From assembly GCF_040822065.1 (NCBI RefSeq), contig NZ_CP162005.1, positions 1,364,001 to 1,428,000 on the forward strand: a DNA stretch of 64,000 bases, in the 5' to 3' direction. Below are positions 9,719 to 16,905 of the stretch, in pieces. Position numbers and translations under genes: made by a program. Source of the DNA: Pedobacter sp. WC2423. Its GTDB lineage: Bacteria; Bacteroidota; Bacteroidia; Sphingobacteriales; Sphingobacteriaceae. Numbering within the stretch: the first letter of the stretch is position 1; each line of letters opens with the position of its first letter. The notes beneath the pieces were generated by a model. The model made no database searches. It was not told where the DNA came from and saw only the letters and a list, made by a program, of their open reading frames with translations.

Positions 9719-10612
9719 TTACGTCCAGTCTATACCTTTTATTAACTTGGTCAGAGTTGCAGCCTCTGGGCTGTTTTCTGTAGTCTGGTGATTATATATC
9801 CACTTTGCCATTGGTGGTAAGCTCATTAAGATAGATTCTATCCTTCCGTTTGTCTCCAAACCGAACTTTGTACCCGAATCATAAACTAAATTAAATTCTG
9901 CATAACGGCTTCTTCTTACATACTGCCATTCCTGCTGTGCTGCTGTAAATTCAGTATTTCTGTTCCGTTCAATCAGTTCAGTATAAGCCGGAATGAATGA
10001 ATTGCCGACACCCAGGGAGAAATTAAACAGTTGATCCCAATCCAGCCCGGTATTTTCGGGTTTCAGCCTGTCGTAGAATATTCCGCCTACACCACGCATT
10101 TCATTGCGGTGTTTAATGAAAAAATAATCATCTGCTTGTTTTTTGAATTTAGGATAAAACGAAGCATCAAATTCATCACAGGTTTGTTTCAGCAGCTGAT
10201 GAAAAAAGCGTACATCCTCATCAATTACATAATGTGGTGTTAAATCAATACCGCCACCAAACCACCTTGTTTGTTCATCCATTTCGAAATAACGGATATT
10301 CATATGTATAATAGGTACAAATGGATTCGAAGGATGAATAACAATAGAAACTCCGGTAGCGAAGAACTCATCATTTTCTACCTTGAAAGCTTTTTTGACC
10401 GCTTCTGGTAATTTACCATATACAGCAGAAAAATTAACTCCCCCTTTTTCAATTACATTTCCATTCTGAAAAATACGCGTGCGGCCACCGCCCCCGCCCT
10501 CTCTGGTCCAGATTTCTTCTTCGAACTGCCCTGCGCCATCGGCTGAAGCCAAAGCCTGGCAAATCTCATCCTGGATCTTCTGGTATGCTTCTACAACTTT
10601 ATCTTTTAACAT
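9719..10612 (-). CDS. hemF: Oxygen-dependent coproporphyrinogen III oxidase
   Basis: Cytosolic haem-biosynthesis enzyme that oxidatively decarboxylates two propionates of coproporphyrinogen III to give protoporphyrinogen IX, using O2. The family signature is clear: TRIFQNGNVIEKGGVNFSAV near the N-terminus, then WFGGGIDLTPHYV, KKQADDYFFIKHRNEMRGVGGIFYD and YVRRSRYAEFNLVYDSGTKFGL. The open frame extends to a TTG at 10636, but the ATG at 10612 gives 297 residues, the usual length, and begins with MLKDKVVEAYQ as in relatives. The upstream region carries a -7 element overlapped by a dyad and a second 16-bp palindrome, so transcriptional control is likely. It lies 98 bp upstream of gyrA and may be transcribed separately. 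Confidence 0.96.
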   Translation of the reverse strand: MLKDKVVEAYQKIQDEICQALASADGAGQFEEEIWTREGGGGGRTRIFQNGNVIEKGGVNFSAVYGKLPEAVKKAFKVENDEFFATGVSIVIHPSNPFVPIIHMNIRYFEMDEQTRWFGGGIDLTPHYVIDEDVRFFHQLLKQTCDEFDASFYPKFKKQADDYFFIKHRNEMRGVGGIFYDRLKPENTGLDWDQLFNFSLGVGNSFIPAYTELIERNRNTEFTAAQQEWQYVRRSRYAEFNLVYDSGTKFGLETNGRIESILMSLPPMAKWIYNHQTTENSPEAATLTKLIKGIDWT

Positions 10613-10656
10613 AGTTCCGTGAATATATGAGGCCAAAGTTAGATTTTAATATACAT

Positions 10657-10690
10657 TAGTACAAACGTACTATATAATACAATTGTATTA
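10657..10690 (-). promoter_or_regulatory. hemF promoter region with two palindromes
   Basis: Minus-strand TACGTTTG (10662-10669) matches the -7 consensus and sits inside the dyad TAGTAC-AAAC-GTACTA (10657-10672). Three bases further upstream is a perfect 16-bp palindrome (TAATACAATTGTATTA, 10675-10690). A -33 TTTG is only found at a wide 23-bp spacing. The layout suggests a promoter controlled by dimeric regulators, about 45 bp before the hemF ATG. Confidence 0.5.
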
Positions 10691-10693
10691 CGC

Positions 10694-10727
10694 AAAAAAG
10701 GCTTTGCCGATCAAACAGCAAAGCCTC
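10694..10727 (-). terminator. Intrinsic terminator of the fasciclin gene
   Basis: GGCTTTGC (10700-10707) pairs with GCAAAGCC (10718-10725). On the minus strand it ends in six T. It lies 30 bp after the stop of the gene at 10757-11374, directly next to the hemF promoter region. Confidence 0.85.
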
Positions 10728-10756
10728 TAAAAAAATTAACTACCTATTTTATTAAA

Positions 10757-11374
10757 CTATTTTTTCGGCATTAATACCGCATCAATAACATGCGTCACTC
10801 CATTACTTGAAACTGCGTCTGTAATAGTGATTTTTGCATCATTCACATACCACTGACCATCTTTTTTACTAAACTTAATTTTTTGTCCCTGAACAGTAGT
10901 CAGTTCTAAACCATCTTTTAAATCAGCAGCTTTATAATTTCCTGCAACTACGTGATAAGTTAAAACACCAGCCAGATCTTTTTTCATTTCTGGTTTAAGC
11001 AACTTCGCTACTGTACCAGCTGGTAATTTATCAAAAGCTTCATTGGTAGGTGCAAATACAGTAAAAGGACCTTTTCCACTTAACGTTTCTGCTAATCCAG
11101 CCGCTTTAACAGCAGCAACCAATGTGGTATGGTCTTTAGATTCAACAGCATTTTCTACAATATTTTTTGTTGGTACCATTAAGGCTCCACCCACCATAAC
11201 ACCTTCCTGAGTGTGCATTTTTGAAGTATCAGCCATGCTTGACATTTTACTGCTGGTATCCGCCATTTTAGACGTTGATGTATCTGTAGCAGCATTAGGT
11301 TTTGATGAATTGCAAGCTGAAGCTAAAGAAAGAAATGCAAGAGCCATTGCAACCGTAAAAATTTGCTTTTTCAT
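10757..11374 (-). CDS. Fasciclin (FAS1) domain lipoprotein
   Basis: Secreted or surface-anchored lipoprotein of 205 residues. Signal peptide with lipobox LASAC (Cys21), then a Ser/Thr/Asp-rich spacer with repeated DTSxKM elements (about 30-55), then one FAS1 domain (about 72-203). The FAS1 hallmarks are visible: the FAPTNEAFDKLP motif, LTYHVVAGNY, and the closing GVTHVIDAVLMP. FAS1 domains mediate adhesion or protein contacts. It has its own terminator. A second dyad (11462-11495) lies in the divergent gap upstream. The substrate or partner is unknown. Confidence 0.9.
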   Translation of the reverse strand: MKKQIFTVAMALAFLSLASACNSSKPNAATDTSTSKMADTSSKMSSMADTSKMHTQEGVMVGGALMVPTKNIVENAVESKDHTTLVAAVKAAGLAETLSGKGPFTVFAPTNEAFDKLPAGTVAKLLKPEMKKDLAGVLTYHVVAGNYKAADLKDGLELTTVQGQKIKFSKKDGQWYVNDAKITITDAVSSNGVTHVIDAVLMPKK

Positions 11375-11461
11375 AAAGTTTAATTTTGTTTTATTCGTTT
11401 TGTAACAGGATATACGGGATCAAAAGCCAGCCGGTTTTTTTAAAGCAGATTATTCTCTGAG

Positions 11462-11495
11462 AACTGTAAAATTTATTATATTAATCTTTACAGTT
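11462..11495. promoter_or_regulatory. 9-bp operator-like dyad in a divergent intergenic region
   Basis: AACTGTAAA (11462-11470) is repeated in inverted orientation at 11487-11495 with a 16-nt AT-rich spacer. It lies 40 bp before the plus-strand DUF4442 gene and 88 bp before the minus-strand fasciclin gene, so it could be a regulator site or a leader hairpin. Confidence 0.35.
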
Positions 11496-11534
11496 TCTAC
11501 AAGATGCCAATAATCTTTCTGATATTTAAAGCTC

Positions 11535-12020
11535 ATGATAGTATCAGAAAGAACACTTAAATGGGGATTGTGTTTTTACCCCCCACTGCTATTCCAGCGT
11601 ATTTGGGTTAAGAAATTCCATAAAGGGTTCAGGGGAGCTGATGTTAAAATCTATAAAAGCCTTTTCAATAAAAACTATAACGGTTCCATATTTGGCGGAA
11701 CTATTTATGCTGCTACAGACCCGTTTTATGCGTTATTATTCGATCAGCTTTTACAGCGCGAAGGATTTAAAGTGAGAGTATGGCTCAAAAGCGCAAGTAT
11801 ACAATATTTGAAACCAGGGAGATCAGCCCTGTTTTTCACTATAATTATTACCGATGAGATGCTGAACGAAGCCGTTGAAGCGTTAAATACCCGTGGAAAG
11901 TTTGTTAAAGCATATCCCATGGAAATTAAAAACAGCGATGGCGAAGTTTGCGCCACAGTGATGAACGAGGTATATGTTAGAAACCTGCACAGCGGTGAAA
12001 ATGGCCCTGTAGCTTATTAA
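11535..12020 (+). CDS. DUF4442 hotdog-fold protein
   Basis: Cytosolic protein of 161 residues resembling the DUF4442 group of hotdog-fold, thioesterase-like proteins. Features are an N-terminal WGLCFYPPLLFQRIWVKKF segment, the substrate-cradle stretch NGSIFGGTIYAATDPFYALL at about 49-68, and a beta-rich second half (WLKSASIQYLKPGRSALFFT). Some relatives act on acyl-CoA or acyl-ACP; no reaction can be named here. The next gene starts 27 bp downstream, so the two may be co-transcribed. Confidence 0.75.
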   Translation: MIVSERTLKWGLCFYPPLLFQRIWVKKFHKGFRGADVKIYKSLFNKNYNGSIFGGTIYAATDPFYALLFDQLLQREGFKVRVWLKSASIQYLKPGRSALFFTIIITDEMLNEAVEALNTRGKFVKAYPMEIKNSDGEVCATVMNEVYVRNLHSGENGPVAY

Positions 12021-12047
12021 ATAGAATGTCCGTTAAAACCTCTGAAA

Positions 12048-12680
12048 ATGAATATCAGGAAACTTATTTTGCAAGGAGAAGGAACTACACTGGATTTTAA
12101 AAAGACGATTAATAATTATGAAAAGATTGCAAAAAGCCTGGTGGCCTTTGCAAATAATAAAGGCGGACAACTCTTAATAGGTGTGGCTGATGACGGCACG
12201 ATCAAAGGCGTTAAGTCTGAAGAAGAAGAAAAATACATGATTACCAAATCCGCACATCAGTTCTGCAAGCCAGCAATTGAACCGGAATTTGAAGAAATAT
12301 ACATTGATAGTAAACTTGTACTGGTTGCTAAAATTCCACAAAGCGATACCAAACCACACTATGCGCTCGACGAGAACAAAAAATGGTGGGTTTATTTCCG
12401 GGTTAATGATAAGAGTATCCTGGCCAGCAAGATCATTGTTGATGTCCTGAAAAAAGAAAACACCCATAGCGGGCAGCTGATAACCTATACTGAACAGGAA
12501 CAAAAACTATTAAAGTATCTTGATCAGGAAGGGCGTATTACCTTAAAACAATTTAGTAAACTCACTAAAATCCCTAACCATAAAGCCCAGAGAATACTGG
12601 TCAGTTTCATTCTTGCTGACCTGATCCAGCCCCATTCTTCCGAAAAAGAAGAATATTTTACCATGACAACGCCGAAATAG
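12048..12680 (+). CDS. AlbA_2 (Schlafen-type) DNA-binding domain protein with C-terminal winged helix
   Basis: 210 residues. The N-terminal AlbA_2 domain (about 10-115) shows its typical sequence: GEGTTLDFKKTI, then IAKSLVAFANNKGGQLLIGV and DDGTIKGV. The C-terminal part (about 145-205) reads as a winged helix (EQKLLKYLDQEGRITLKQFS and AQRILVSFILADLI). Such proteins are usually annotated as transcriptional regulators or ATP-dependent helicase-like proteins; no helicase domain is present here. The short gap on each side suggests a small operon with DUF4442. The MATE promoter element overlaps the end of this gene. Confidence 0.82.
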   Translation: MNIRKLILQGEGTTLDFKKTINNYEKIAKSLVAFANNKGGQLLIGVADDGTIKGVKSEEEEKYMITKSAHQFCKPAIEPEFEEIYIDSKLVLVAKIPQSDTKPHYALDENKKWWVYFRVNDKSILASKIIVDVLKKENTHSGQLITYTEQEQKLLKYLDQEGRITLKQFSKLTKIPNHKAQRILVSFILADLIQPHSSEKEEYFTMTTPK

Positions 12681-12683
12681 CCG

Positions 12684-12691
12684 TACCTTTG
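12684..12691 (+). promoter_or_regulatory. -7 promoter element for the MATE gene
   Basis: TACCTTTG followed by CGG matches the Bacteroidota -7 consensus exactly, 19 bp before the MATE start codon. A good -33 TTTG is not seen. Confidence 0.45.
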
Positions 12692-12710
12692 CGGGTTCAA
12701 TTCAATCGTT

Positions 12711-14075
12711 ATGTTCAGTTCCTTTTACGCAAAATACAAGCCTTATTATTCAGATAACCTCAAACTGGCAATGCCTATTGTAGTGTCCCAGCTGGGTCAT
12801 ACCCTTGTGCACCTTGCTGATAGTGTGATCGTAGGCCATTTTGCAGGAACAATCCAATTGGCAGCAGTTTCCCTGGTGAATAGTCTGTTTATGCTGATCC
12901 TTGTAGTAGGAATGGGTATTTCTTATGGATTAACCCCACTTATCGCACAGGAAAACGGACGTAAAAATTATAAAGAATGCGGAAGTTTATTATCAAACAG
13001 CTTATTGATTAATATCATGATAGGAATTTTCCTGTACCTTTTGGTACACTTCGGAACCCTGTTGGTGATTGATAACCTCGGACAATCTCCTGAAGTTGTT
13101 GCCTATGCAAAACCTTACCTTGGATACCTGAGTTTTTCCATCATTCCGCTAATGATATTTCAGACTTTCAAGCAATTTGCCGAAGGATTGGGTTTTACTA
13201 AGCAGGCTATGTTTATTTCTATCTGGGGAAATATCATCAATGTGATCCTGGGAATAATCCTGGTGAAAGGAATGTTCGGTATTGCCCCTATGGGCGTTAA
13301 AGGTGTTGGGATCTCTACCCTGGTCGACAGGATCTTAATGGCTACTGTAATGTGCATTTATGTCTTTAACTCTAAGAACTTCAAAATATACCTGCAAAAC
13401 TTTAAACTAACGCTGATTGATCAGATCAGAAGTATCAAAATCTTAAAAATCGGTGCTCCGGTTGCCCTGCAATACTCTTTTGAGATCAGCGCATTCAGTG
13501 GTGCGGCTATTTTAATTGGTACCATTGGCGCTGTAGAACAAGCAGCTCACCAGGTAGCGATTAACCTGGCTGCTGTAACTTATATGCTGGCCAGTGGAAT
13601 TGCATCAGCAGCGACCATTAAAACAGGTAATAACCTGGGTAAAAAGAACTTCTTTGATTTAAGAAGATCAGCTATAGCAAGTTATCATACAGTTGCTGTA
13701 TTTATGAGTATTACCGCTATAGCTTTTGTTTGCGCCAATCATATTTTACCTTATATCTATACAGAAGATACCGCTGTAATTCAGATCGCAGCCCAGTTGT
13801 TGATTATTGCTGGTTTCTTCCAGTTATTTGATGGTACACAGGTAGTTGGACTGGGAGTTTTACGAGGTTTGGGCGATGTAAATATCCCAACTGTGATCAC
13901 TTTTGTTGCTTACTGGATCATTGGTATCCCGCTGGGTTACTTTTTAGGTATCACGTTAAAAATGGGTGTAAACGGAATCTGGTACGGTCTGACTTTTGGC
14001 CTGCTTACCGCTTCTGTAATGCTGTTTTTCAGGTTCCAGCAAAAAACCAGGATGCTGATTCCTGTCACTGCATAA
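12711..14075 (+). CDS. MATE family multidrug/sodium antiporter
   Basis: Inner-membrane exporter of 454 residues with about twelve hydrophobic segments, expected to expel organic cations in exchange for Na+ or H+. The MATE signature is visible in the N-terminal half (LAMPIVVSQLGHTLVHLADS, VSLVNSLFMLILVVGMGISYG) and repeated in the C-terminal half (GAPVALQYSFEISAF, AAHQVAINLAAVTYML). A late acidic/Gln motif (FFQLFDGTQVVGLGVLRGLGD) is typical. It has its own promoter element within the end of the preceding gene. The substrate cannot be told. Confidence 0.93.
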   Translation: MFSSFYAKYKPYYSDNLKLAMPIVVSQLGHTLVHLADSVIVGHFAGTIQLAAVSLVNSLFMLILVVGMGISYGLTPLIAQENGRKNYKECGSLLSNSLLINIMIGIFLYLLVHFGTLLVIDNLGQSPEVVAYAKPYLGYLSFSIIPLMIFQTFKQFAEGLGFTKQAMFISIWGNIINVILGIILVKGMFGIAPMGVKGVGISTLVDRILMATVMCIYVFNSKNFKIYLQNFKLTLIDQIRSIKILKIGAPVALQYSFEISAFSGAAILIGTIGAVEQAAHQVAINLAAVTYMLASGIASAATIKTGNNLGKKNFFDLRRSAIASYHTVAVFMSITAIAFVCANHILPYIYTEDTAVIQIAAQLLIIAGFFQLFDGTQVVGLGVLRGLGDVNIPTVITFVAYWIIGIPLGYFLGITLKMGVNGIWYGLTFGLLTASVMLFFRFQQKTRMLIPVTA

Positions 14076-14193
14076 AAAAGGCGGATCAATAATAGAAATA
14101 CACTAAACAGTTTTAAAACATTTTACCATTAATTGATGTACACTAAAGGTTAAAGTCTTTTTAACATCTTATTTTCTTGCGTATTTTACACCT

Positions 14194-15111
14194 ATGTCTA
14201 ATCAAAAAGCATCCATTTATAGCGCACTGGCAGCGAACCTGCTTATTGCCATTACCAAGTTTATAGCAGGCGCATTCAGCAATAGTGCATCTATGATTTC
14301 AGAAGGAATTCACTCCCTCGTTGATACTGTTAACCAGCTTTTACTGCTTTTCGGATTAAAAAGAAGTAAGAAGCCAGCAGATGCCCTGCGCCCTTTCGGT
14401 TACGGGAAAGAGCTCTATTTCTATTCCTTTATTGTTTCTATCCTGATTTTCGGTTTAGGTGGAGGGATCTCTATTTACCAGGGAATTATCCATATCTCAA
14501 ATCCGGAACCACTTGGAGATCCAACCTGGAATTATGTAGTACTGGCTTTATGTGTAGTTTTTGAAGGTACATCTTTAGTCATTGCTGCTAAAGCTTTCAA
14601 TAAAGTGAGAGGTCAGGAAACCTGGTGGAATGCAATTGTAAAAAGTAAAGATCCTTCCAGCTTCTTAGTACTTTTTGAAGACGGTGCTGCTGTTTTGGGA
14701 TTAATCACGGTCATGATCTGTATGGTACTTAACCATTGGCTTGATCTACCGGAACTGGATGGCGTAGCCTCTTTACTCGTGGGGCTGTTATTGGTTGGAG
14801 TTTCCTTAATCCTGGCCAGGGAAAGCCGGAGCTTATTAATGGGCGAAGGAATCTCTGCGATGTCGAAACAGAAAATTGTGGAAATTACAGAGAAAGTTCC
14901 GGGAATCGTCAAAGTTCTGACTGTTGTATCCACTTATCAGTCACCAGATGAAGTATTATTGATGCTGATCGCAACTTTCAAAGAAGATTTGAATACCCAT
15001 CAAATCAATGAAGCTATTAATATCATCCAGGCTGGTATCAAAAAGGAATTCCCGCTCGTCCGTTATATTATTATACAACCCGAAGAATTTACCAAACAAT
15101 TTAAGTTTTAA
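14194..15111 (+). CDS. Cation diffusion facilitator, ZnT9-like
   Basis: Inner-membrane metal-ion exporter of 305 residues with about six membrane segments. It carries a CDF metal site motif in the second segment (HSLVD) and EDGAAVLG in a later one. The stretch KSKDPSSFLVLFEDGAAVLGL is characteristic of the ZnT9-like branch. The C-terminal cytosolic domain (about 210-300) fits the CDF dimerisation domain, ending in IIIQPEE. The likely substrate is Zn2+ or a similar divalent ion; this is family knowledge. It is preceded by 118 bp and followed by 144 bp with no other recognisable feature. Confidence 0.87.
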   Translation: MSNQKASIYSALAANLLIAITKFIAGAFSNSASMISEGIHSLVDTVNQLLLLFGLKRSKKPADALRPFGYGKELYFYSFIVSILIFGLGGGISIYQGIIHISNPEPLGDPTWNYVVLALCVVFEGTSLVIAAKAFNKVRGQETWWNAIVKSKDPSSFLVLFEDGAAVLGLITVMICMVLNHWLDLPELDGVASLLVGLLLVGVSLILARESRSLLMGEGISAMSKQKIVEITEKVPGIVKVLTVVSTYQSPDEVLLMLIATFKEDLNTHQINEAINIIQAGIKKEFPLVRYIIIQPEEFTKQFKF

Positions 15112-15255
15112 GAATTGGCTGTTTATTCCTGAAATAGCTGTACAATCCGGCAGGGTTTTGCAGGGGTTGTGGCTAGATTGTGGTATACATTGAAGTAGGG
15201 TTAAAGTAGTATCCACTACATGACACCTGGAATTTATTTATATTTATCGCATATT

Positions 15256-16443
15256 ATGAAAAGAAAAATCAGTCTCCTCCCCTTTATACTTTTTGCCATT
15301 TTTATCTTTTTGTTAAATTGGTATGTACTTTCGGGTCTGTTAATGATAAGCACATCAGGCTTGACTACACCAGTCTTCTGCCTGTTTATGATTGCCGCTA
15401 TCGGCTCCCTGTTTCTTGCAATCAGAAGAATGAGTGCTCATGGCATGGATCTGTTTTTCAAGATATCCAGTCATTTGCTACTTACGCTTTTTGCTGCCGA
15501 AGTCGTGTTATCAGTTTTCCTGTTCATCGGTGATGTACCCCGGATTTTTATGGGTACAGGAAGAAACCTGTATTGGGTAGAACTATCCTTTCTCATGTTC
15601 CTGCTGACGATTGTACTCTTCATTTACGGAATGATCTTTGGAAAATACAATTACAAAGTCATCAATCACGTTCTTTATTTCGATGACCTTCCGGATAAAT
15701 TTGACGGTTTCAAACTCGCACAAATTTCTGATGTCCATGCCGGCAGCTTCAATAATCCAGCTGCTGTACAGCGCGGTATTACACTGATCAATGCACAAAA
15801 AGCCGATATGTTTGTTTTCACAGGAGATCTGGTCAACAATAAAGCAGAAGAAATCAAGCCCTGGATCAGCTACTTTTCACAGATTAAAACTCCCTATGGC
15901 CAATTCTCGATTTTAGGAAATCATGATTACGGCGATTATGTCAAATGGGAAAATGAGCTTGAAAAAGCTAAAAACTTACAACAATTAAAAGCTTACCATC
16001 AGGATCTGGGCTTTAAATTACTACTGGACACTCATGTGGAAATTAAAAAAGAAGACCAGCATATTATACTCGCCGGTGTAGAAAACTGGGGACTTGGTTT
16101 TGGTGAAAGAGGTGATTTACCCAAAGCACTGGCTGGCACAAACAACAATGAATTTAAAATCTTACTCTCTCACGATCCAAGTCACTGGGAAGAACAAGTT
16201 AAGACATTTGGCAATAAAGTACATTTAACACTTGCTGGTCATACCCATGGGATGCAATTTGGCGTAGAAGCATTCGGTATTAAATGGAGCCCGGTTAAAT
16301 ATCGCTATGCCCATTGGGCCGGTATCAAATCAGAAAATGGCAGAATATTAAATATTAACCGCGGTTTTGGTTTCCTTGGTTTTTCAGGCAGGATTGGTAT
16401 CTGGCCGGAGATTACAGTGATCGAGCTCAGAAAAACAGTTTAA
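15256..16443 (+). CDS. Membrane-anchored metallophosphoesterase
   Basis: Calcineurin-like phosphoesterase of 395 residues with four predicted N-terminal membrane segments (residues 1-135) and a C-terminal catalytic domain. The metal-site motifs are complete and in order: ISDVHAG, FTGDLVNN, LGNHDYGD, LLSHDPS and AGHTHGMQFG. The open frame extends to 15220, but the ATG at 15256 begins with a proper membrane-leading MKRKISLLPF sequence. Relatives include the YkuE and YaeI types; the substrate (possibly UDP-linked or lipid phosphates) is unknown. A strong shared terminator follows. Confidence 0.9.
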   Translation: MKRKISLLPFILFAIFIFLLNWYVLSGLLMISTSGLTTPVFCLFMIAAIGSLFLAIRRMSAHGMDLFFKISSHLLLTLFAAEVVLSVFLFIGDVPRIFMGTGRNLYWVELSFLMFLLTIVLFIYGMIFGKYNYKVINHVLYFDDLPDKFDGFKLAQISDVHAGSFNNPAAVQRGITLINAQKADMFVFTGDLVNNKAEEIKPWISYFSQIKTPYGQFSILGNHDYGDYVKWENELEKAKNLQQLKAYHQDLGFKLLLDTHVEIKKEDQHIILAGVENWGLGFGERGDLPKALAGTNNNEFKILLSHDPSHWEEQVKTFGNKVHLTLAGHTHGMQFGVEAFGIKWSPVKYRYAHWAGIKSENGRILNINRGFGFLGFSGRIGIWPEITVIELRKTV

Positions 16444-16452
16444 ACAGCACAT

Positions 16453-16490
16453 AAAAAAAACCGCTTACCGAAAAATAAGCGGTTTTTTTT
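16453..16490. terminator. Bidirectional terminator
   Basis: 15-bp perfect stem (AAAAAAAACCGCTTA at 16453-16467, complement at 16476-16490) between converging genes, with T-runs of eight on both strands. Confidence 0.92.
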
Positions 16491-16495
16491 ATTAT

Positions 16496-16840
16496 TTACT
16501 TAGCTTCAACAGCGTAGATGTATATTTTACTGTTTCTAACTGGCTGACCTTTAATAGCCAGGTATTCACCTCTGTTATCTCTCAGCATTTTGATTACAAA
16601 TGGATCATCTCCCTTAGCGCCAAGATCAAAAGCAATCTTAAGCCTGTCAATATGTGTATCTGCATTCACTTTCCATTTTCTGTCCTGATACATAAAGTAG
16701 GCAAAAATCACACGTGTATCACCTTTAGTTTTACCATCTAACCTTACAAAGATTGGATTCTCTTTTTTTAAAGGTTCAACAGCTTTTACATAGAATTCAT
16801 TAAAATCTGCAAATATTTGTTTTGCGTTATCGTTAGTCAT
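16496..16840 (-). CDS. Small conserved-looking protein of unknown function
   Basis: 114 residues, no signal peptide, no membrane segment. Charged and lysine-rich, with alternating strand-like segments (FVRLDGKTKGDTRVIFAYF, SKIYIYAVEA) that suggest a small alpha/beta cytosolic protein. No family is recognised. It ends right at a strong terminator and has 65 bp before the next gene upstream, so it may be transcribed separately from or after the large polysaccharide gene. Codon use resembles its neighbours, so it is probably a real gene. Confidence 0.65.
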   Translation of the reverse strand: MTNDNAKQIFADFNEFYVKAVEPLKKENPIFVRLDGKTKGDTRVIFAYFMYQDRKWKVNADTHIDRLKIAFDLGAKGDDPFVIKMLRDNRGEYLAIKGQPVRNSKIYIYAVEAK

Positions 16841-16905
16841 ATTATTATTCTTTCGTGTTGTATATGTTAATGTATTATTATTTAATTAGTAAGGTAAACA
16901 AGCCG

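Noticed and set aside
10613..10636. TTG start extending hemF by eight residues
   Set aside because: The ATG at 10612 gives the usual family length and conserved beginning; the extension runs toward the promoter elements.
12174..12503. 109-codon minus-strand frame inside the AlbA_2 gene
   Set aside because: A mirror of the real gene: Phe-rich with no known motif, while the plus-strand frame has clear AlbA_2 motifs.
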